From: Staphylococcus felis
GTDB lineage: Bacteria; Bacillota; Bacilli; Staphylococcales; Staphylococcaceae
Length of the DNA stretch: 64,000 bases
Assembly (NCBI RefSeq): GCF_003012915.1
Contig: NZ_CP027770.1
Span: 1,302,001 to 1,366,000 of the forward strand
Direction of reading: 5' to 3'
Part shown: in pieces, positions 28,435 to 37,002 of the stretch
Position numbering within the stretch: the first letter of the stretch is position 1
How the letters are laid out: every line of letters begins with the position of its first letter
Notes under the pieces: model-generated
Database searches by the model: none
The model's input: the letters and a program-made list of their open reading frames with translations, nothing else
What the model was told of the DNA's origin: nothing
Position numbers and translations under genes: made by a program

Positions 28435-29241
28435 ACAGTTTTTATAGAAACTATCTTTGTACGCTTTCGGCGTCAGATAATTTAATGCACTATGAGGTCG
28501 AATGTTGTTATACCAATTAACATAATCAAACAATTCGAGTTTTAAGTGATTAATAGATTTAAAATCATACTGTTTAATGAATTCAGTTTTTAACGCTTTA
28601 AATGTACTTTCAGCTACTGCGTTGTCATATGGACATCCTTTCATGCTTAAAGATCTTTTGATACCAAAGGTATCTAGTACATCATCAATCATGTGATTAT
28701 CAAACTCTTTTCATCTGTCAGTGTGAAACATTTGTACGTCTCTTAAATCGTGTCTAATGCTACTAAGTGCCTTGGATACAAGCGTGCTATCTTTCTTTGA
28801 GCCTGCGCTATGCCCAACAATCTCACGGTTAAAAAGATCAATAAATAAACATATGTAATGCCATTTTCCAGCCACTTTTACATATGTCAAATCACTGACA
28901 AGAACTTCCAATGGTTCTTTTCTATTGAAACTTTGATTTAATTCATTATTGATTTCGCGTTCACTTGAGCGAGAAGGAAATGATTTATACTTCGATGTCG
29001 TATAAGAAGATACTAATTTATTTGCTTTCATAATGCGTCCTATACGTCGTCTTGAGACATTTAAACCATTTTTGATAAGTTCATTTTTAATCCTTCTTGT
29101 TCCAAAACATTTGCGATTAGAATTGAAAATCTCGATAATTTTATCGCTAATTTCCTTATCTCGATCATCTTTTTCAACGTTGGGTGATTTGTTAATTTCG
29201 TAATAGTAACTACTTCTAGAGATTTGCAGGACTTTGCACAT
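28420..29241 (-). pseudogene. IS3-family OrfB (DDE transposase) with nonsense codon
   Basis: The frame has the HTH_21 region (SRSSYYYEIN, CFGTRRIKNEL) and the integrase core with Asp in VSDLTYVKV, the second Asp in FHTDR and Glu in AVAESTFKALK. Between HTDR and KEFDN the expected glycine codon GGA is TGA (28711-28713, minus strand), which splits the catalytic core. The first in-frame ATG is at 29241, but the true fusion begins near 29290 by frameshift. The final codons (LEIC, stop at 28420) are read from the disrupted cas1 sequence. Confidence 0.88.
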
Positions 29242-29618
29242 TGCTGATACTGAATATTTATTGGCATTCTTTCGAATGACATCTATTTTCGTCCCATGAT
29301 CAGCGCTGCTTGCTTTAAAATATCATTTTCCATTTTCAATTGTTGATTTTCTTTACGTAATTTTCTTAGTTCTTTTTCTTCATTAGTTAAGTTATCTTGA
29401 TGGTTAAATGAACCAGTATTTTGATGTTGCTTAATCCATTTCCCTAACGCCGAAGGTGTTAAATCATATTCACGAGCAATTTCATTTCTAGGCTTACCAT
29501 TTTCATAAAGCTTTACCATTTGTAATTTAAATTCAGGACTAAAAGTTCTTCTTTCTCTTGTCATAAAAATCGCCTACTTTCTTAATTTAACAATATCTAT
29601 TCTCATAGAATTTGTCCA
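28432..29618 (-). mobile_element. IS3-family (IS150-group) insertion sequence in cas1
   Basis: About 1187 bp, bounded by an imperfect 29-bp inverted repeat (left TAGACAGTTTTTATAGAA, right, inverted, TGGACAAATTCTATGAGAA; 17 of 29 identical by eye). Inside are orfA and orfB in the usual -1 relation. It resembles the staphylococcal ISSau2 type. No target duplication is seen (TTC left, ACT right), which fits a deletion from one end. orfB carries a nonsense codon, so this copy is probably immobile. Confidence 0.85.
29283..29564 (-). CDS. IS3-family OrfA (transposase helix-turn-helix subunit)
   Basis: The 93-residue protein has the IS3 OrfA form: helix-turn-helix (FSPEFKLQMVKLYENG, EIAREYDLTPSALGKWI) followed by a leucine zipper (ELRKLRKENQQLKMEN). 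It ends IMGRK, where CGAAAAT offers a -1 slip into the orfB frame, which continues KIDVIRKNANKYSVSAMCKVL. Confidence 0.9.
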   Translation of the reverse strand: MTRERRTFSPEFKLQMVKLYENGKPRNEIAREYDLTPSALGKWIKQHQNTGSFNHQDNLTNEEKELRKLRKENQQLKMENDILKQAALIMGRK

Positions 29619-29625
29619 ACTAAGT

Positions 29626-29757
29626 GTAGACGATTCAGCAAAAATTTTAGTAGAGAGTGATAAAACAGCGTATTTCATATTAGGTGGCCTATGACTAGCG
29701 CTAAATGAAGAAAAAGATATATACCTAGAAATGAAATCTAACACTCGTATACGCATA
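29626..29757 (+). other. Unrecognised gene scrap between two insertion sequences
   Basis: A frame reading DDSAKILVESDKTAYFILGGL, then TGA at 29692-29694, then LALNEEKDIYLEMKSN, has coding-like composition but no start. It may be a remnant of the DNA that once followed cas1, or of a third element. It does not resemble the missing half of cas1, cas2 or csn2 as far as I can tell. Confidence 0.25.
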
Positions 29758-30126
29758 TGGCTTTTACAATTGAGGAAAGTGAATTTGATGAATGGTATCA
29801 ATGGTTAAAAGATAACAATGTGAATATATTAGAAGGACATATGATGCCAGATCATGTACATCTATTAGTGAGCCTCCCAACCAAAATAAGCGTTTCAAGC
29901 TTTATGGGGTATTTCAAAGGTAAAAGCGCTTTGATGATATTTGATAGACATGCAAATTTGAAATATAAATTTGGAAATCGTCACTTTTGGGCAGAAAGAT
30001 ATTATGTAAGTACAGTTGGATTAAATGAAGCCACAATAAAAAAAATATACAGAACCAAGAAAAGCACGATAAAGCGATTGATAAGTTGAGCATAAGAGAA
30101 TATGAAGCCCCTTTTAAGAGTTATTG
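29758..30126 (+). pseudogene. IS200/IS605-family TnpA transposase, truncated and frameshifted
   Basis: The frame matches IS200-type Y1 transposases: EGHMMPDHVHLLVS (HUH motif as HVH), KISVSSFMGYFKGKSALM, HANLKYKFGNRHFWAERYYVSTVGLNEATIKK. The usual N-terminal ~25-40 residues (KYHIVFTPKYRR region) are missing. In the run of eight As near 30044 one extra base shifts the frame. In the corrected frame the protein continues YIQNQEKHDKAIDKLS to a stop at 30124. No tnpB is present. Catalytically dead. Confidence 0.85.
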
Positions 30127-30139
30127 AAGTTAGTCAAAA

Positions 30140-30271
30140 GCCTCTTTAGAGGCAGCTAAAGAGACAATGGCATTTTGGCTTGAGCATGAAATGAAAAAGC
30201 CAGTGCCTTTAGGCGCTAGTCGGTAAAGCGGGCTTATAGCCCAAGAACAAACCACCCGTTTTACGGGTGGT
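30140..30271 (+). mobile_element. Right end of the IS200-type element with hairpins
   Basis: Downstream of tnpA, GCCTCTTTAGAGGC (30140-30153) and ACCACCCGTTTTACGGGTGGT (30251-30271) form perfect hairpins. The second is of the subterminal type that IS200/IS605 transposases recognise at the right end. The left end is not identifiable. Confidence 0.6.
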
Positions 30272-30299
30272 CCTGATTTGGAAATGTAAAAGTGTATAA

Positions 30300-30984
30300 C
30301 ATATAAAAAATGATACAAAATTCGCTTAAATAAATTTTGGAGTTGGAATCAATCATACTGAAGGTTTTGACAAAAGTGGTTAAAATTTAAGTATTAAGGT
30401 GGGGCAAATCGTCCGTTTTATAACCATATAAAATAGTTAGTGTGAGACATTATATGAACAACTTTTTATTTCATGCGGACTTAAGATTATTGTTTAAAAC
30501 TTTAGCGATTTTAATTATTTTTTCGAAATATAAGCTAAGTCTAAATATCATCACAGGACAATGCCTAACTGCACTTAATCGATTCCTAAGTGAAGATTAT
30601 TAATTTAAAAAAATTCGGGAAACAGTTTAATGCCTCATCGTAAATTAGGGTATAGAACTATAATTGATTTATTGAAAGTTATTCAAGTTCTCACGAAAGT
30701 TTTGATAAGATAAAGTAGTAAATGCCTATACTATGACTATGCAAAATTCAAATGGAGATATGATTACAGGAATGATTGTGTTACTTTAACAAAAAGGAGC
30801 AATAAACAGGTTGTTCATCATTCCCTTTGTTTCACTATAGCGTATGAGGGAGCATATTTAATTGCTATAGGATTTTAAGGGGCTTTTTCAAGAACTTTAC
30901 TTGTAACTATCTTAATAACCGCGTTAGTGATCATATCAAAACCTGGTTCATCCAGAAATGTTCAAAATGCGTAGAATCTTTAAA
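30300..30984. other. Non-coding, degenerate stretch
   Basis: No intact gene is visible. Around 30828-30970 a frame reads FTIAYEGAYLIAIGF, a stop, then GAFSRTLLVTILITALVII, which looks like a decayed membrane protein. No CRISPR repeat resembling the tracrRNA anti-repeat was found here. Confidence 0.4.
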
Positions 30985-31359
30985 TTATGAAATATCCATA
31001 ATTGCGCTCTGATAAAGGTATTGATTATTGTATTTTTGGATGAGTTGTTGAATGAAATGTATGTATGAAGTGTAATGAGTAGACTGTGATTCTAATAAAT
31101 CCATAATTTGAAGGTAATGCTCTTTTTCCTCTATTGTTGCTTCTTTTTTAAAGTATCCCCATAAATGTTGGAATGTATTGATAAATGCTTTATGACCAAT
31201 AGGTTTTTGGAGTATGGTATCAATGGCTTGAATCAGTTCCTCATAAGTCGCCCCGTACTTGATTATTGTTTTAATATGTAAATAATCTCGATAATCGCGC
31301 ATCATCACATTGTACTTTTGATAATGCCAATATTTTTGGATTTTTGTTATTTCTTTCAT
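30985..31359 (-). CDS. DUF1722 (YbgA-like) protein
   Basis: The 124-residue helical protein starts with IQKYWHYQKYNVMMRDY and contains LQKPIGHKAFINTFQHLWGYFKK, which fits the DUF1722/YbgA family. Members are linked with DNA repair and photolyase-type genes in other bacteria, but a defined activity is lacking. It overlaps the upstream acetyltransferase gene by 4 bp (ATGA), so the two are one operon. Confidence 0.75.
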   Translation of the reverse strand: MKEITKIQKYWHYQKYNVMMRDYRDYLHIKTIIKYGATYEELIQAIDTILQKPIGHKAFINTFQHLWGYFKKEATIEEKEHYLQIMDLLESQSTHYTSYIHFIQQLIQKYNNQYLYQSAIMDIS

Positions 31360-31868
31360 TTGGAATCACCTATATTATATATGAGCCAATGTTCTTCAAT
31401 ATATTGATTATTAATCTTGCGTGCAGCCTCTTCTAATGCAAAAAATTCAAATCCTAAGTTATTAAAGAAGATTTTAGCTTGAATGTTATTTGAAGCAATG
31501 GCTAGCATGAGTTGCTCAATATGTTGAGATCGTGCATGCTTAATTAATGTTTCCATAAGTTGATAGCTTAATGATTGGCCACGGTATTTAGGGCTGACAT
31601 ATAAGCTTTGGATAAATGCTTTATGTTTTTTGCTTGGGTGAGGTATGAAGTCTAATTCTATCATGCCAACTAGTTTTTGATTATCAAATGCACCAAATAC
31701 CACATTCCGCTTATGGTTGTCTGGATGCAAAAGATGCCTCAAGTCTTTTAGGTTGAGATGGTCACCGTCATAAAATTCATGTAGAAAAGTTAATGGCTCA
31801 TTTTGATATGCTTCTATTATCAAATTTTGAAAATCTTTTGCGTTGTCATGAGTCAAAATCTTTATCAT
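31356..31868 (-). CDS. GNAT-family N-acetyltransferase
   Basis: The 170-residue protein has the GNAT fold: GAFDNQKLVGMIEL, then SLYVSPKYRGQSLSYQLMETLIKHA, where the RGQSL segment is the acetyl-CoA binding motif A, and a final FFNNLGFEF. The acceptor substrate cannot be told. It is the first gene of a two-gene operon with the DUF1722 protein. Confidence 0.88.
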   Translation of the reverse strand: MIKILTHDNAKDFQNLIIEAYQNEPLTFLHEFYDGDHLNLKDLRHLLHPDNHKRNVVFGAFDNQKLVGMIELDFIPHPSKKHKAFIQSLYVSPKYRGQSLSYQLMETLIKHARSQHIEQLMLAIASNNIQAKIFFNNLGFEFFALEEAARKINNQYIEEHWLIYNIGDSK

Positions 31869-32015
31869 AGGTCACCTCTCGAAAATTAATTATATTTGTA
31901 AATAATCATATTAGAATCTAGAATTTAATGCAACTTTATTTTTGAAAGTTCAGAAAATAAAGTAATAAATCATATTCTTTAAAAAATGAATACTTCTCAA
32001 GAGGATGAAGACAAT

Positions 32016-32062
32016 AAAAAAGTGAAACTGAAATCAATACGATTTCGCAGTTTCACTTTTGA
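32016..32062. terminator. Bidirectional terminator between ohr and the acetyltransferase promoter region
   Basis: AAAAAGTGAAACTGAAATC and GATTTCGCAGTTTCACTTTT pair with one mismatch around a 5-base loop and are flanked by A and T runs. Confidence 0.85.
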
Positions 32063-32089
32063 TTTTATCATAATTGTGGATAATAAATC

Positions 32090-32509
32090 TTATTCAATCA
32101 CTTCTACAGAAAGGTTAACATTAATGTTACCACGAGTTGCTTTGGAATACGGACAGAAATCATGTGCGTCTTGAATAGCTTTTTCGGCGTCTGATTGTTC
32201 CATATTTTTAACTTTACCGTGAATATCTACTTCTAATTTTGGACTTTTGTGGTCAGGATCATCTATTAAGCGCACTGTTAAATCAACAACAGGTTCTGCC
32301 TCTCTAAAACCACTTTGTTTAAGGATTAAATCAAATGCACCATTAAAACAAGAAGCATAACCTGCTGCGAATAGTTGTTCAGGGTTAGTTGCTTTGCCAT
32401 CTGCTTTATCAGGGGGTAGGATTTGTAAATCTAAAGTTTGGTCATCTGTTTGAACGTGTCCTTTGCGTCCGCCTGTATTGGTTGCAGTTGTTTCATAAAT
32501 TGTTGCCAT
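32090..32509 (-). CDS. ohr: Organic hydroperoxide resistance protein Ohr
   Basis: The 139-residue OsmC-fold peroxidase has both redox cysteines, Cys54 ([10 protein letters not shown]) and Cys119 ([12 protein letters not shown]), and the start [12 protein letters not shown] of the Ohr subgroup. It reduces organic hydroperoxides in the cytoplasm with lipoyl-type dithiol donors. The start at 32509 follows AAGGAGGATTTATTC; the frame is open six codons further. OhrR, its usual repressor, is not in view. Confidence 0.92.
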   Translation of the reverse strand: MATIYETTATNTGGRKGHVQTDDQTLDLQILPPDKADGKATNPEQLFAAGYASCFNGAFDLILKQSGFREAEPVVDLTVRLIDDPDHKSPKLEVDIHGKVKNMEQSDAEKAIQDAHDFCPYSKATRGNINVNLSVEVIE

Positions 32510-32643
32510 GAATAAATCCTCCTTCAATTATCTTGTAATAATTGTTTACCCCAAATGGAATTGTTCAATCATCAGTCTTTTCAAATATAAAGAATTAGGA
32601 TATAGTAACTATATTCAGAATTTACTGACAATGGAGGGATACG

Positions 32644-33648
32644 ATGAAAAAAATTAAAATATTTGATGTTAGAGAAGATGAACATCAAGCATTAGAAAAC
32701 TGGATGAGTGCACATCAGGGAGAAGTGGAAGTAGAGTTAACATCAGATTCGCTTGGGGAAGCGCATTTTGATACATTGGATCAAATCGATGGTATATCGA
32801 CATCACAAACCACAACGATTAATAATAATTATTTAAAAATTTTGGCAGAACACGGTATTTATCATGTTGCCCAGCGATCTGCTGGTTACGATATGTTTGA
32901 TTTGGACGTTGCCAATCAATTAGGGATTAAAATATCAAATGTACCGAGCTATTCACCGCAATCAATTGCAGAATTTGCTGTGATGCGTATATTAGAGTTG
33001 GTTCGTCATGCGTATCAAATTGATCAGAATGTATCACAACAATGTTTTGATTGGAGTATGAATATTCAAGGGAGAACAGTTGAATCTTTAAAAATAGGAG
33101 TTATAGGGACAGGGCGTATAGGGAGTCGAGTGGCTAAAATATTAAATGGGTTCGGATCACAAGTTTATGGATATGATTTAAAGCCTAATTCAGAGTTAGA
33201 AAGTATCCTGACATACGTTGATAGTGTAGAGACGCTTGTCCAGAACTGTGATGTCCTAACGATACACATCCCAGGTTCTAAGGACAATCATTATTTTATA
33301 AATCAGCACGTTTTTCAACATGCTAAAGAAGGTCTTTTATTTGTGAATACTGCACGTGGTAGTGTAGTAGATACTCAAGCATTAATCGAAGCGCTTGATA
33401 GTGGAGTAGTTTCTGCGGCTGCTTTGGATACTTATGAGAATGAAGGGGATTATTTTAGAAAAGATTGGTCGAATAAACATATTGCTGACCAGACATTACA
33501 AGGTTTATTAGGACGAGATAATGTATTAATTTCGCCACATGTTGCATTTTATACCGATGAAGCTGTACAAAATTTAGTAGATATTCCATTGGATGATGTT
33601 TTATCATATATTCATGGTAAGGAAGTTAAAAATATTGTGAATCTTTAA
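32644..33648 (+). CDS. D-lactate dehydrogenase / D-2-hydroxyacid dehydrogenase
   Basis: The 334-residue enzyme has the NAD-binding motif GVIGTGRIGSRVAKI and the D-2-hydroxyacid signature (LLFVNTARGSVVDTQAL). The catalytic histidine is in ISPHVAFYT and the substrate-binding arginine region is QRSAGYDMFDL. This is close to staphylococcal D-lactate dehydrogenase (Ddh/LdhD). It interconverts pyruvate and D-lactate with NADH. TGGAGGG precedes the ATG. aroD follows 20 bp downstream. Confidence 0.88.
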   Translation: MKKIKIFDVREDEHQALENWMSAHQGEVEVELTSDSLGEAHFDTLDQIDGISTSQTTTINNNYLKILAEHGIYHVAQRSAGYDMFDLDVANQLGIKISNVPSYSPQSIAEFAVMRILELVRHAYQIDQNVSQQCFDWSMNIQGRTVESLKIGVIGTGRIGSRVAKILNGFGSQVYGYDLKPNSELESILTYVDSVETLVQNCDVLTIHIPGSKDNHYFINQHVFQHAKEGLLFVNTARGSVVDTQALIEALDSGVVSAAALDTYENEGDYFRKDWSNKHIADQTLQGLLGRDNVLISPHVAFYTDEAVQNLVDIPLDDVLSYIHGKEVKNIVNL

Positions 33649-33668
33649 TTGAAGAAAGGTGTTTAATC

Positions 33669-34394
33669 ATGAAAACACAAATTGTCGCTAGTTTTATGCC
33701 AGATAATGATCAATTAACCCAAAAAGATTTGGCTTTAATTAATCAGTATCAAGACGATTTTGATATTTTAGAATTACGTGTAGATGGTTTAGCTCAATGT
33801 GAGATTGATACGCTACGTAAGATAATTGAAGAAATCAAGACGGTATTGAAAAAGGATTTGTTAGTCACATATCGTACTGTTAAACAGGGGGGGAAGGGTG
33901 TCAAATCTGAAGAAGACTATGTTAAGTTCATTCGAGGTATCGGACGACTTGAACAAGTAGACTTAATCGACATTGAGTGGGAACCCTACAATGACATCAG
34001 GAAAATGCTCGTTCATGAGTGTGAAGCACATCAAAAAGTCACTTTATTGTCTTACCATCGTTTTGATGAAACACCTAAAATCGAGGTGTTAAAAAAGACT
34101 TATTTCAATATGTCAAAGCTAGGGGCGCAACATTTGAAAATTGCAGTGATGCCTCAAACGAGACAGGATGTATTGACTTTATTAGAAGCACTATCTGAAG
34201 CGAGTGAAGCATTACCTCAGTGGGTGACAGGTATTTCAATGTCGCAACTGGGCGTCATTTCGCGTACAGCTCAGGAAGTATTTGGTGGCGCATTGACATA
34301 TGGTTCAATATCAGAAGCAGTAGCACCTGGACAATTACACGTCAAAACATTATCAAACCTGATGCCTGTGTACAGTTTAGTTGAAAAGCGATAA
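33669..34394 (+). CDS. aroD: 3-dehydroquinate dehydratase, type I
   Basis: The 241-residue class I enzyme has the catalytic His130 (LLSYHRFDETP) and the Schiff-base Lys157 (QHLKIAVMPQT). ELRVDGL near residue 35 and a final SEAVAPGQL loop complete the active site. It makes 3-dehydroshikimate in the shikimate pathway. AAGAAAGGTG precedes the ATG. Confidence 0.95.
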   Translation: MKTQIVASFMPDNDQLTQKDLALINQYQDDFDILELRVDGLAQCEIDTLRKIIEEIKTVLKKDLLVTYRTVKQGGKGVKSEEDYVKFIRGIGRLEQVDLIDIEWEPYNDIRKMLVHECEAHQKVTLLSYHRFDETPKIEVLKKTYFNMSKLGAQHLKIAVMPQTRQDVLTLLEALSEASEALPQWVTGISMSQLGVISRTAQEVFGGALTYGSISEAVAPGQLHVKTLSNLMPVYSLVEKR

Positions 34395-34444
34395 GCCCTT
34401 AGATATAATTGATAATGGTTATCATTAAAAAGGGGTAGATAGAG

Positions 34445-34993
34445 ATGCAACTTCAAAAAGCGATTGAAACAAGAAGAAGTATCAAAAATTTCACGAGAGA
34501 TATGCATATTGATGAGTCGGTTGTAAAAGAAGCAATCGAAATAGCTGCTGATGCACCAAATCATGGGATGAGAGAGCCGTGGCGTGTTGTGTACGTCCCT
34601 AAGTATAAATTAGGAGAAATGAGTCGAGATATTTCGAAGTATGCATTTCCAAGAGATAAAGATAAGCAACAAAGTCACTATGATGCAGTCACAAATCTTG
34701 GCGGATTTTTAGCCATTATTATGAAATGTGATGCCAGACAAAGAGAAGAAAATGAAAACTACTTAGCAATTGGTGCTTTTGCTCAAAATTTGTTATTGTT
34801 ACTCCATGATAAAGGGATAGGTTCATGTTGGAAGACACCAGAGTATATATTTAACCCGAAAGTAAGAAATGTTTTTGGTGTATTACCGGATGAACGGTTA
34901 GTTGGCTTTATTTATCTAACAGATTTAGAGGACTATGAGACGTGTCGAAAGGTTGAGCGAAAAAATAGGGGTTTAATTACTGATTATATTTAA
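34445..34993 (+). CDS. Nitroreductase-family FMN oxidoreductase
   Basis: The 182-residue protein begins QKAIETRRSIKNF, the FMN-phosphate binding arginine motif of nitroreductases, followed by APNHGMREPWRVV and, near residue 120, KGIGSCWKTP. The electron acceptor is unknown; family members reduce nitro compounds or quinones using NAD(P)H. It is downstream of aroD, with AAAAGGGG before the ATG, and is followed by a terminator. Confidence 0.85.
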   Translation: MQLQKAIETRRSIKNFTRDMHIDESVVKEAIEIAADAPNHGMREPWRVVYVPKYKLGEMSRDISKYAFPRDKDKQQSHYDAVTNLGGFLAIIMKCDARQREENENYLAIGAFAQNLLLLLHDKGIGSCWKTPEYIFNPKVRNVFGVLPDERLVGFIYLTDLEDYETCRKVERKNRGLITDYI

Positions 34994-35016
34994 ACACTAA
35001 TGACTATTAAAAGAAG

Positions 35017-35070
35017 AATAGCTTTCGAGCGAAACATTATTTATCAGTTTCAGCTTCGAAAGCTATTTTT
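35017..35070. terminator. Bidirectional terminator
   Basis: AATAGCTTTCGAG and CTTCGAAAGCTATTTTT pair in a long stem between two convergent genes. Confidence 0.85.
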
Positions 35071-35080
35071 ACATATAATA

Positions 35081-35401
35081 TTAACCTAAACTTTCAGATA
35101 AGTAACTTTCAACTTGTTCAGGTGATTTTGCGTGAGCTGAATGTAAGTGATGTAGTTTTTGACCGTTTTTGAAAATTAAAAGACTTGGAATGCCCATTAC
35201 GTCATTTTCAATAGCAGCTTCTTCTAGTTCATCGCGGTTAACAGTATACCATTGATATGCATTATATTTTTCAACAATTGGATCAATCCACATGTCCATT
35301 GCACGGCAGTCCGGACACCATCCTGCTTCAAATTTAATAATAACTGGTGAGTCACTTTGAATAACAGATTTGAACGCATTCATATCATTAATTTTTTGCA
35401 T
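35081..35401 (-). CDS. Thioredoxin-family protein
   Basis: The 106-residue thioredoxin-fold protein has the active site AGWCPDCRAM (CPDC rather than CGPC) and the cis-proline segment MGIPSLLIF. A CPDC centre suggests a reductase or bacillithiol-linked role, but the partner is unknown. GGAGG precedes the ATG. Staphylococci carry a similar gene at this place next to the gcvH region. Confidence 0.87.
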   Translation of the reverse strand: MQKINDMNAFKSVIQSDSPVIIKFEAGWCPDCRAMDMWIDPIVEKYNAYQWYTVNRDELEEAAIENDVMGIPSLLIFKNGQKLHHLHSAHAKSPEQVESYLSESLG

Positions 35402-35582
35402 ATTAAAACCTCCGTAAAATCAACGTACCGTTATTATAACGGATTCAATGTTCAAAGTCATGCTACAAAATATAACGCTTAAAACAAAAACGAAACGTTG
35501 TTTTGAAATGAATAAAAAATAATTAGCTATTTTATTAAAATATTTGGTATATTTATTATAGTTAAAATGAGGAGGTAATGAA

Positions 35583-35939
35583 ATGATTAAATTTTATCAG
35601 TATCACAACTGTACAACATGTAAAAAAGCATCAAAATTTTTAACTGAATATGGTGTGAGCCACGAGCCAATTGATATCATACAACATACTCCAACTAAGG
35701 AAGAGTTCCGCAAAATTATTGAAGCTTCTGGTATTGATATTAAAAAATTCTTTAATACACATGGTGCAAAATACCGTGAACTTAACTTGAAAGATAAGCT
35801 TGCTGACATGGATTATGAAGAGAAGTTAGAGCTTTTAGCATCGGATGGGATGTTAGTTAAAAGACCTCTTGCCATTTCTGGAAATACGGTCACAATAGGA
35901 TTTAAAGAAGACGAATACCGACAAACTTGGGTTCAGTAA
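35583..35939 (+). CDS. ArsC/Spx-family protein (YusI-like)
   Basis: The 118-residue protein has the redox motif C10-x2-C13 (NCTTCKKA) and the ArsC-family core (LVKRPLAISGN). The neighbours gcvH, a toprim protein, a thioredoxin-like protein and metNIQ are those of B. subtilis yusI. Despite the family name, arsenate reduction is not indicated; redox regulation or a glutaredoxin-like role is more likely. Confidence 0.85.
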   Translation: MIKFYQYHNCTTCKKASKFLTEYGVSHEPIDIIQHTPTKEEFRKIIEASGIDIKKFFNTHGAKYRELNLKDKLADMDYEEKLELLASDGMLVKRPLAISGNTVTIGFKEDEYRQTWVQ

Positions 35940-36005
35940 AATAGTTGATAGAATTTAAGCAATATGTCATGATAAATGTGTAAACATAAATAGGAGGGGA
36001 TTCAC

Positions 36006-36386
36006 GTGGCAGTGCCAAATGAACTAAAATATTCTAAAGAACATGAGTGGGTAAAAGTTGACGGAAATGTAGCTCTTATTGGTATTACTGACTTTGCGCA
36101 AAGCGAGTTAGGTGACATCGTATTCGTTGAGCTTCCTGAAGTAGATGATGAAGTTTCTGAGGGTGAAACTTTTGGTAGTGTAGAATCTGTTAAGACAGTT
36201 TCTGAATTATACTCACCTGTTTCAGGTAAAATTATAGAAGTTAATGAAGATCTTGAAGATGAACCAGAAGCAGTCAATGAATCACCATACGAAAAAGCAT
36301 GGATGGTTAAAGTTGAGTTGAGTGACGAAAGTGAACTTGATGCATTAATGGATGCAGCTGCTTATGAAGAAATGATTGGTGAATAA
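36006..36386 (+). CDS. gcvH: Glycine cleavage system H protein
   Basis: The 126-residue protein carries the lipoyl lysine Lys63 in [15 protein letters not shown], with [10 protein letters not shown] near the start. It shuttles the aminomethyl group in glycine cleavage and is also the relay for lipoyl transfer in Gram-positives. The start is GTG 36006 after AGGAGGGGATTCAC. lipA, which makes the lipoyl group, lies at 54 kb. Confidence 0.95.
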   Translation: MAVPNELKYSKEHEWVKVDGNVALIGITDFAQSELGDIVFVELPEVDDEVSEGETFGSVESVKTVSELYSPVSGKIIEVNEDLEDEPEAVNESPYEKAWMVKVELSDESELDALMDAAAYEEMIGE

Positions 36387-36397
36387 TACTTATTTTG

Positions 36398-36432
36398 AAC
36401 TCCTTGGTAACATGTTTATCTTGGAGTTTTTT
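36398..36432 (+). terminator. Rho-independent terminator after gcvH
   Basis: AACTCCTTGGTAAC and TTATCTTGGAGTTTTTT pair around ATG. The 36433-36600 stretch shows nothing further. Confidence 0.8.
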
Positions 36433-36606
36433 GAACTTTATATCAATGATAGGTAAGCGACTTCGTATGGACAGATTAGGTTAAAGTACGAGAGGAGCTA
36501 TAACACCATATAACACAAATTGAGTAAGTTTTTCTGAGATTTAGCTCCATAGCGCATCTATGATTAAAAGTCGTCTTACGCCCATTTTATTTAGAAGGTG
36601 AAGACT

Positions 36607-37002
36607 ATGGCGATCGTAAACAAAATCATTGTTGTAGAAGGTAAATCTGACAAAAAAAGAGTCAAAGAAGTATTAACAGAATCAGTAGATATTATTTGTA
36701 CACATGGCACGATGAGTGTTGAAAAAATAGATAACATGATAGAATCACTCTACGATAAGCAAGTTTATATTTTAGTGGATGCTGATGCTGAAGGACGGAA
36801 TATTCGAAAGTGGTTTTCGAAATATTTAAGTGAACGTATTGATATTTATATTGATTCTACTTATACCGAAGTCGCACGCTGTCCACGTGATTATCTCTCA
36901 AATGTTTTAGGCCGTCACGGCTTTGAAGTAAAAAAAGATTTTTATGTTAAAGGAAAGTACACATATCATGAATGTTTCAGAGCAATTGAACAATATATAT
37001 GA
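36607..37002 (+). CDS. Toprim-domain protein (YusF-like)
   Basis: The 131-residue protein is little more than a toprim domain: VVEGKSDKKRVKEV with the catalytic-type Glu, then LVDADAEGRNIRKW with the DxD pair that binds magnesium. It resembles RNase M5-like small toprim proteins, but its role is unknown. ATG 36607 follows GAAGGTGAAG. It overlaps the next gene by 35 bp. Confidence 0.82.
   Translation: MAIVNKIIVVEGKSDKKRVKEVLTESVDIICTHGTMSVEKIDNMIESLYDKQVYILVDADAEGRNIRKWFSKYLSERIDIYIDSTYTEVARCPRDYLSNVLGRHGFEVKKDFYVKGKYTYHECFRAIEQYI

Noticed and set aside
29757..30089. Intact 110-residue transposase
   Set aside because: Family comparison shows that the N-terminal part is missing and that a one-base shift replaces the true C-terminus, so I list it as a pseudogene.
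29758..30271. TnpB/OMEGA-type RNA-guided nuclease next to tnpA
   Set aside because: No tnpB frame or fragment is present downstream; only hairpins of the element end are seen.
35583..35939. Arsenate reductase
   Set aside because: The gene belongs to the ArsC/Spx fold family, but there are no ars genes nearby and the neighbourhood matches the yusI type, so the enzymatic name is not supported.
36002..36277. 91-codon Ser/Thr-rich minus-strand frame
   Set aside because: It is the mirror of gcvH, whose lipoyl motif is clear.
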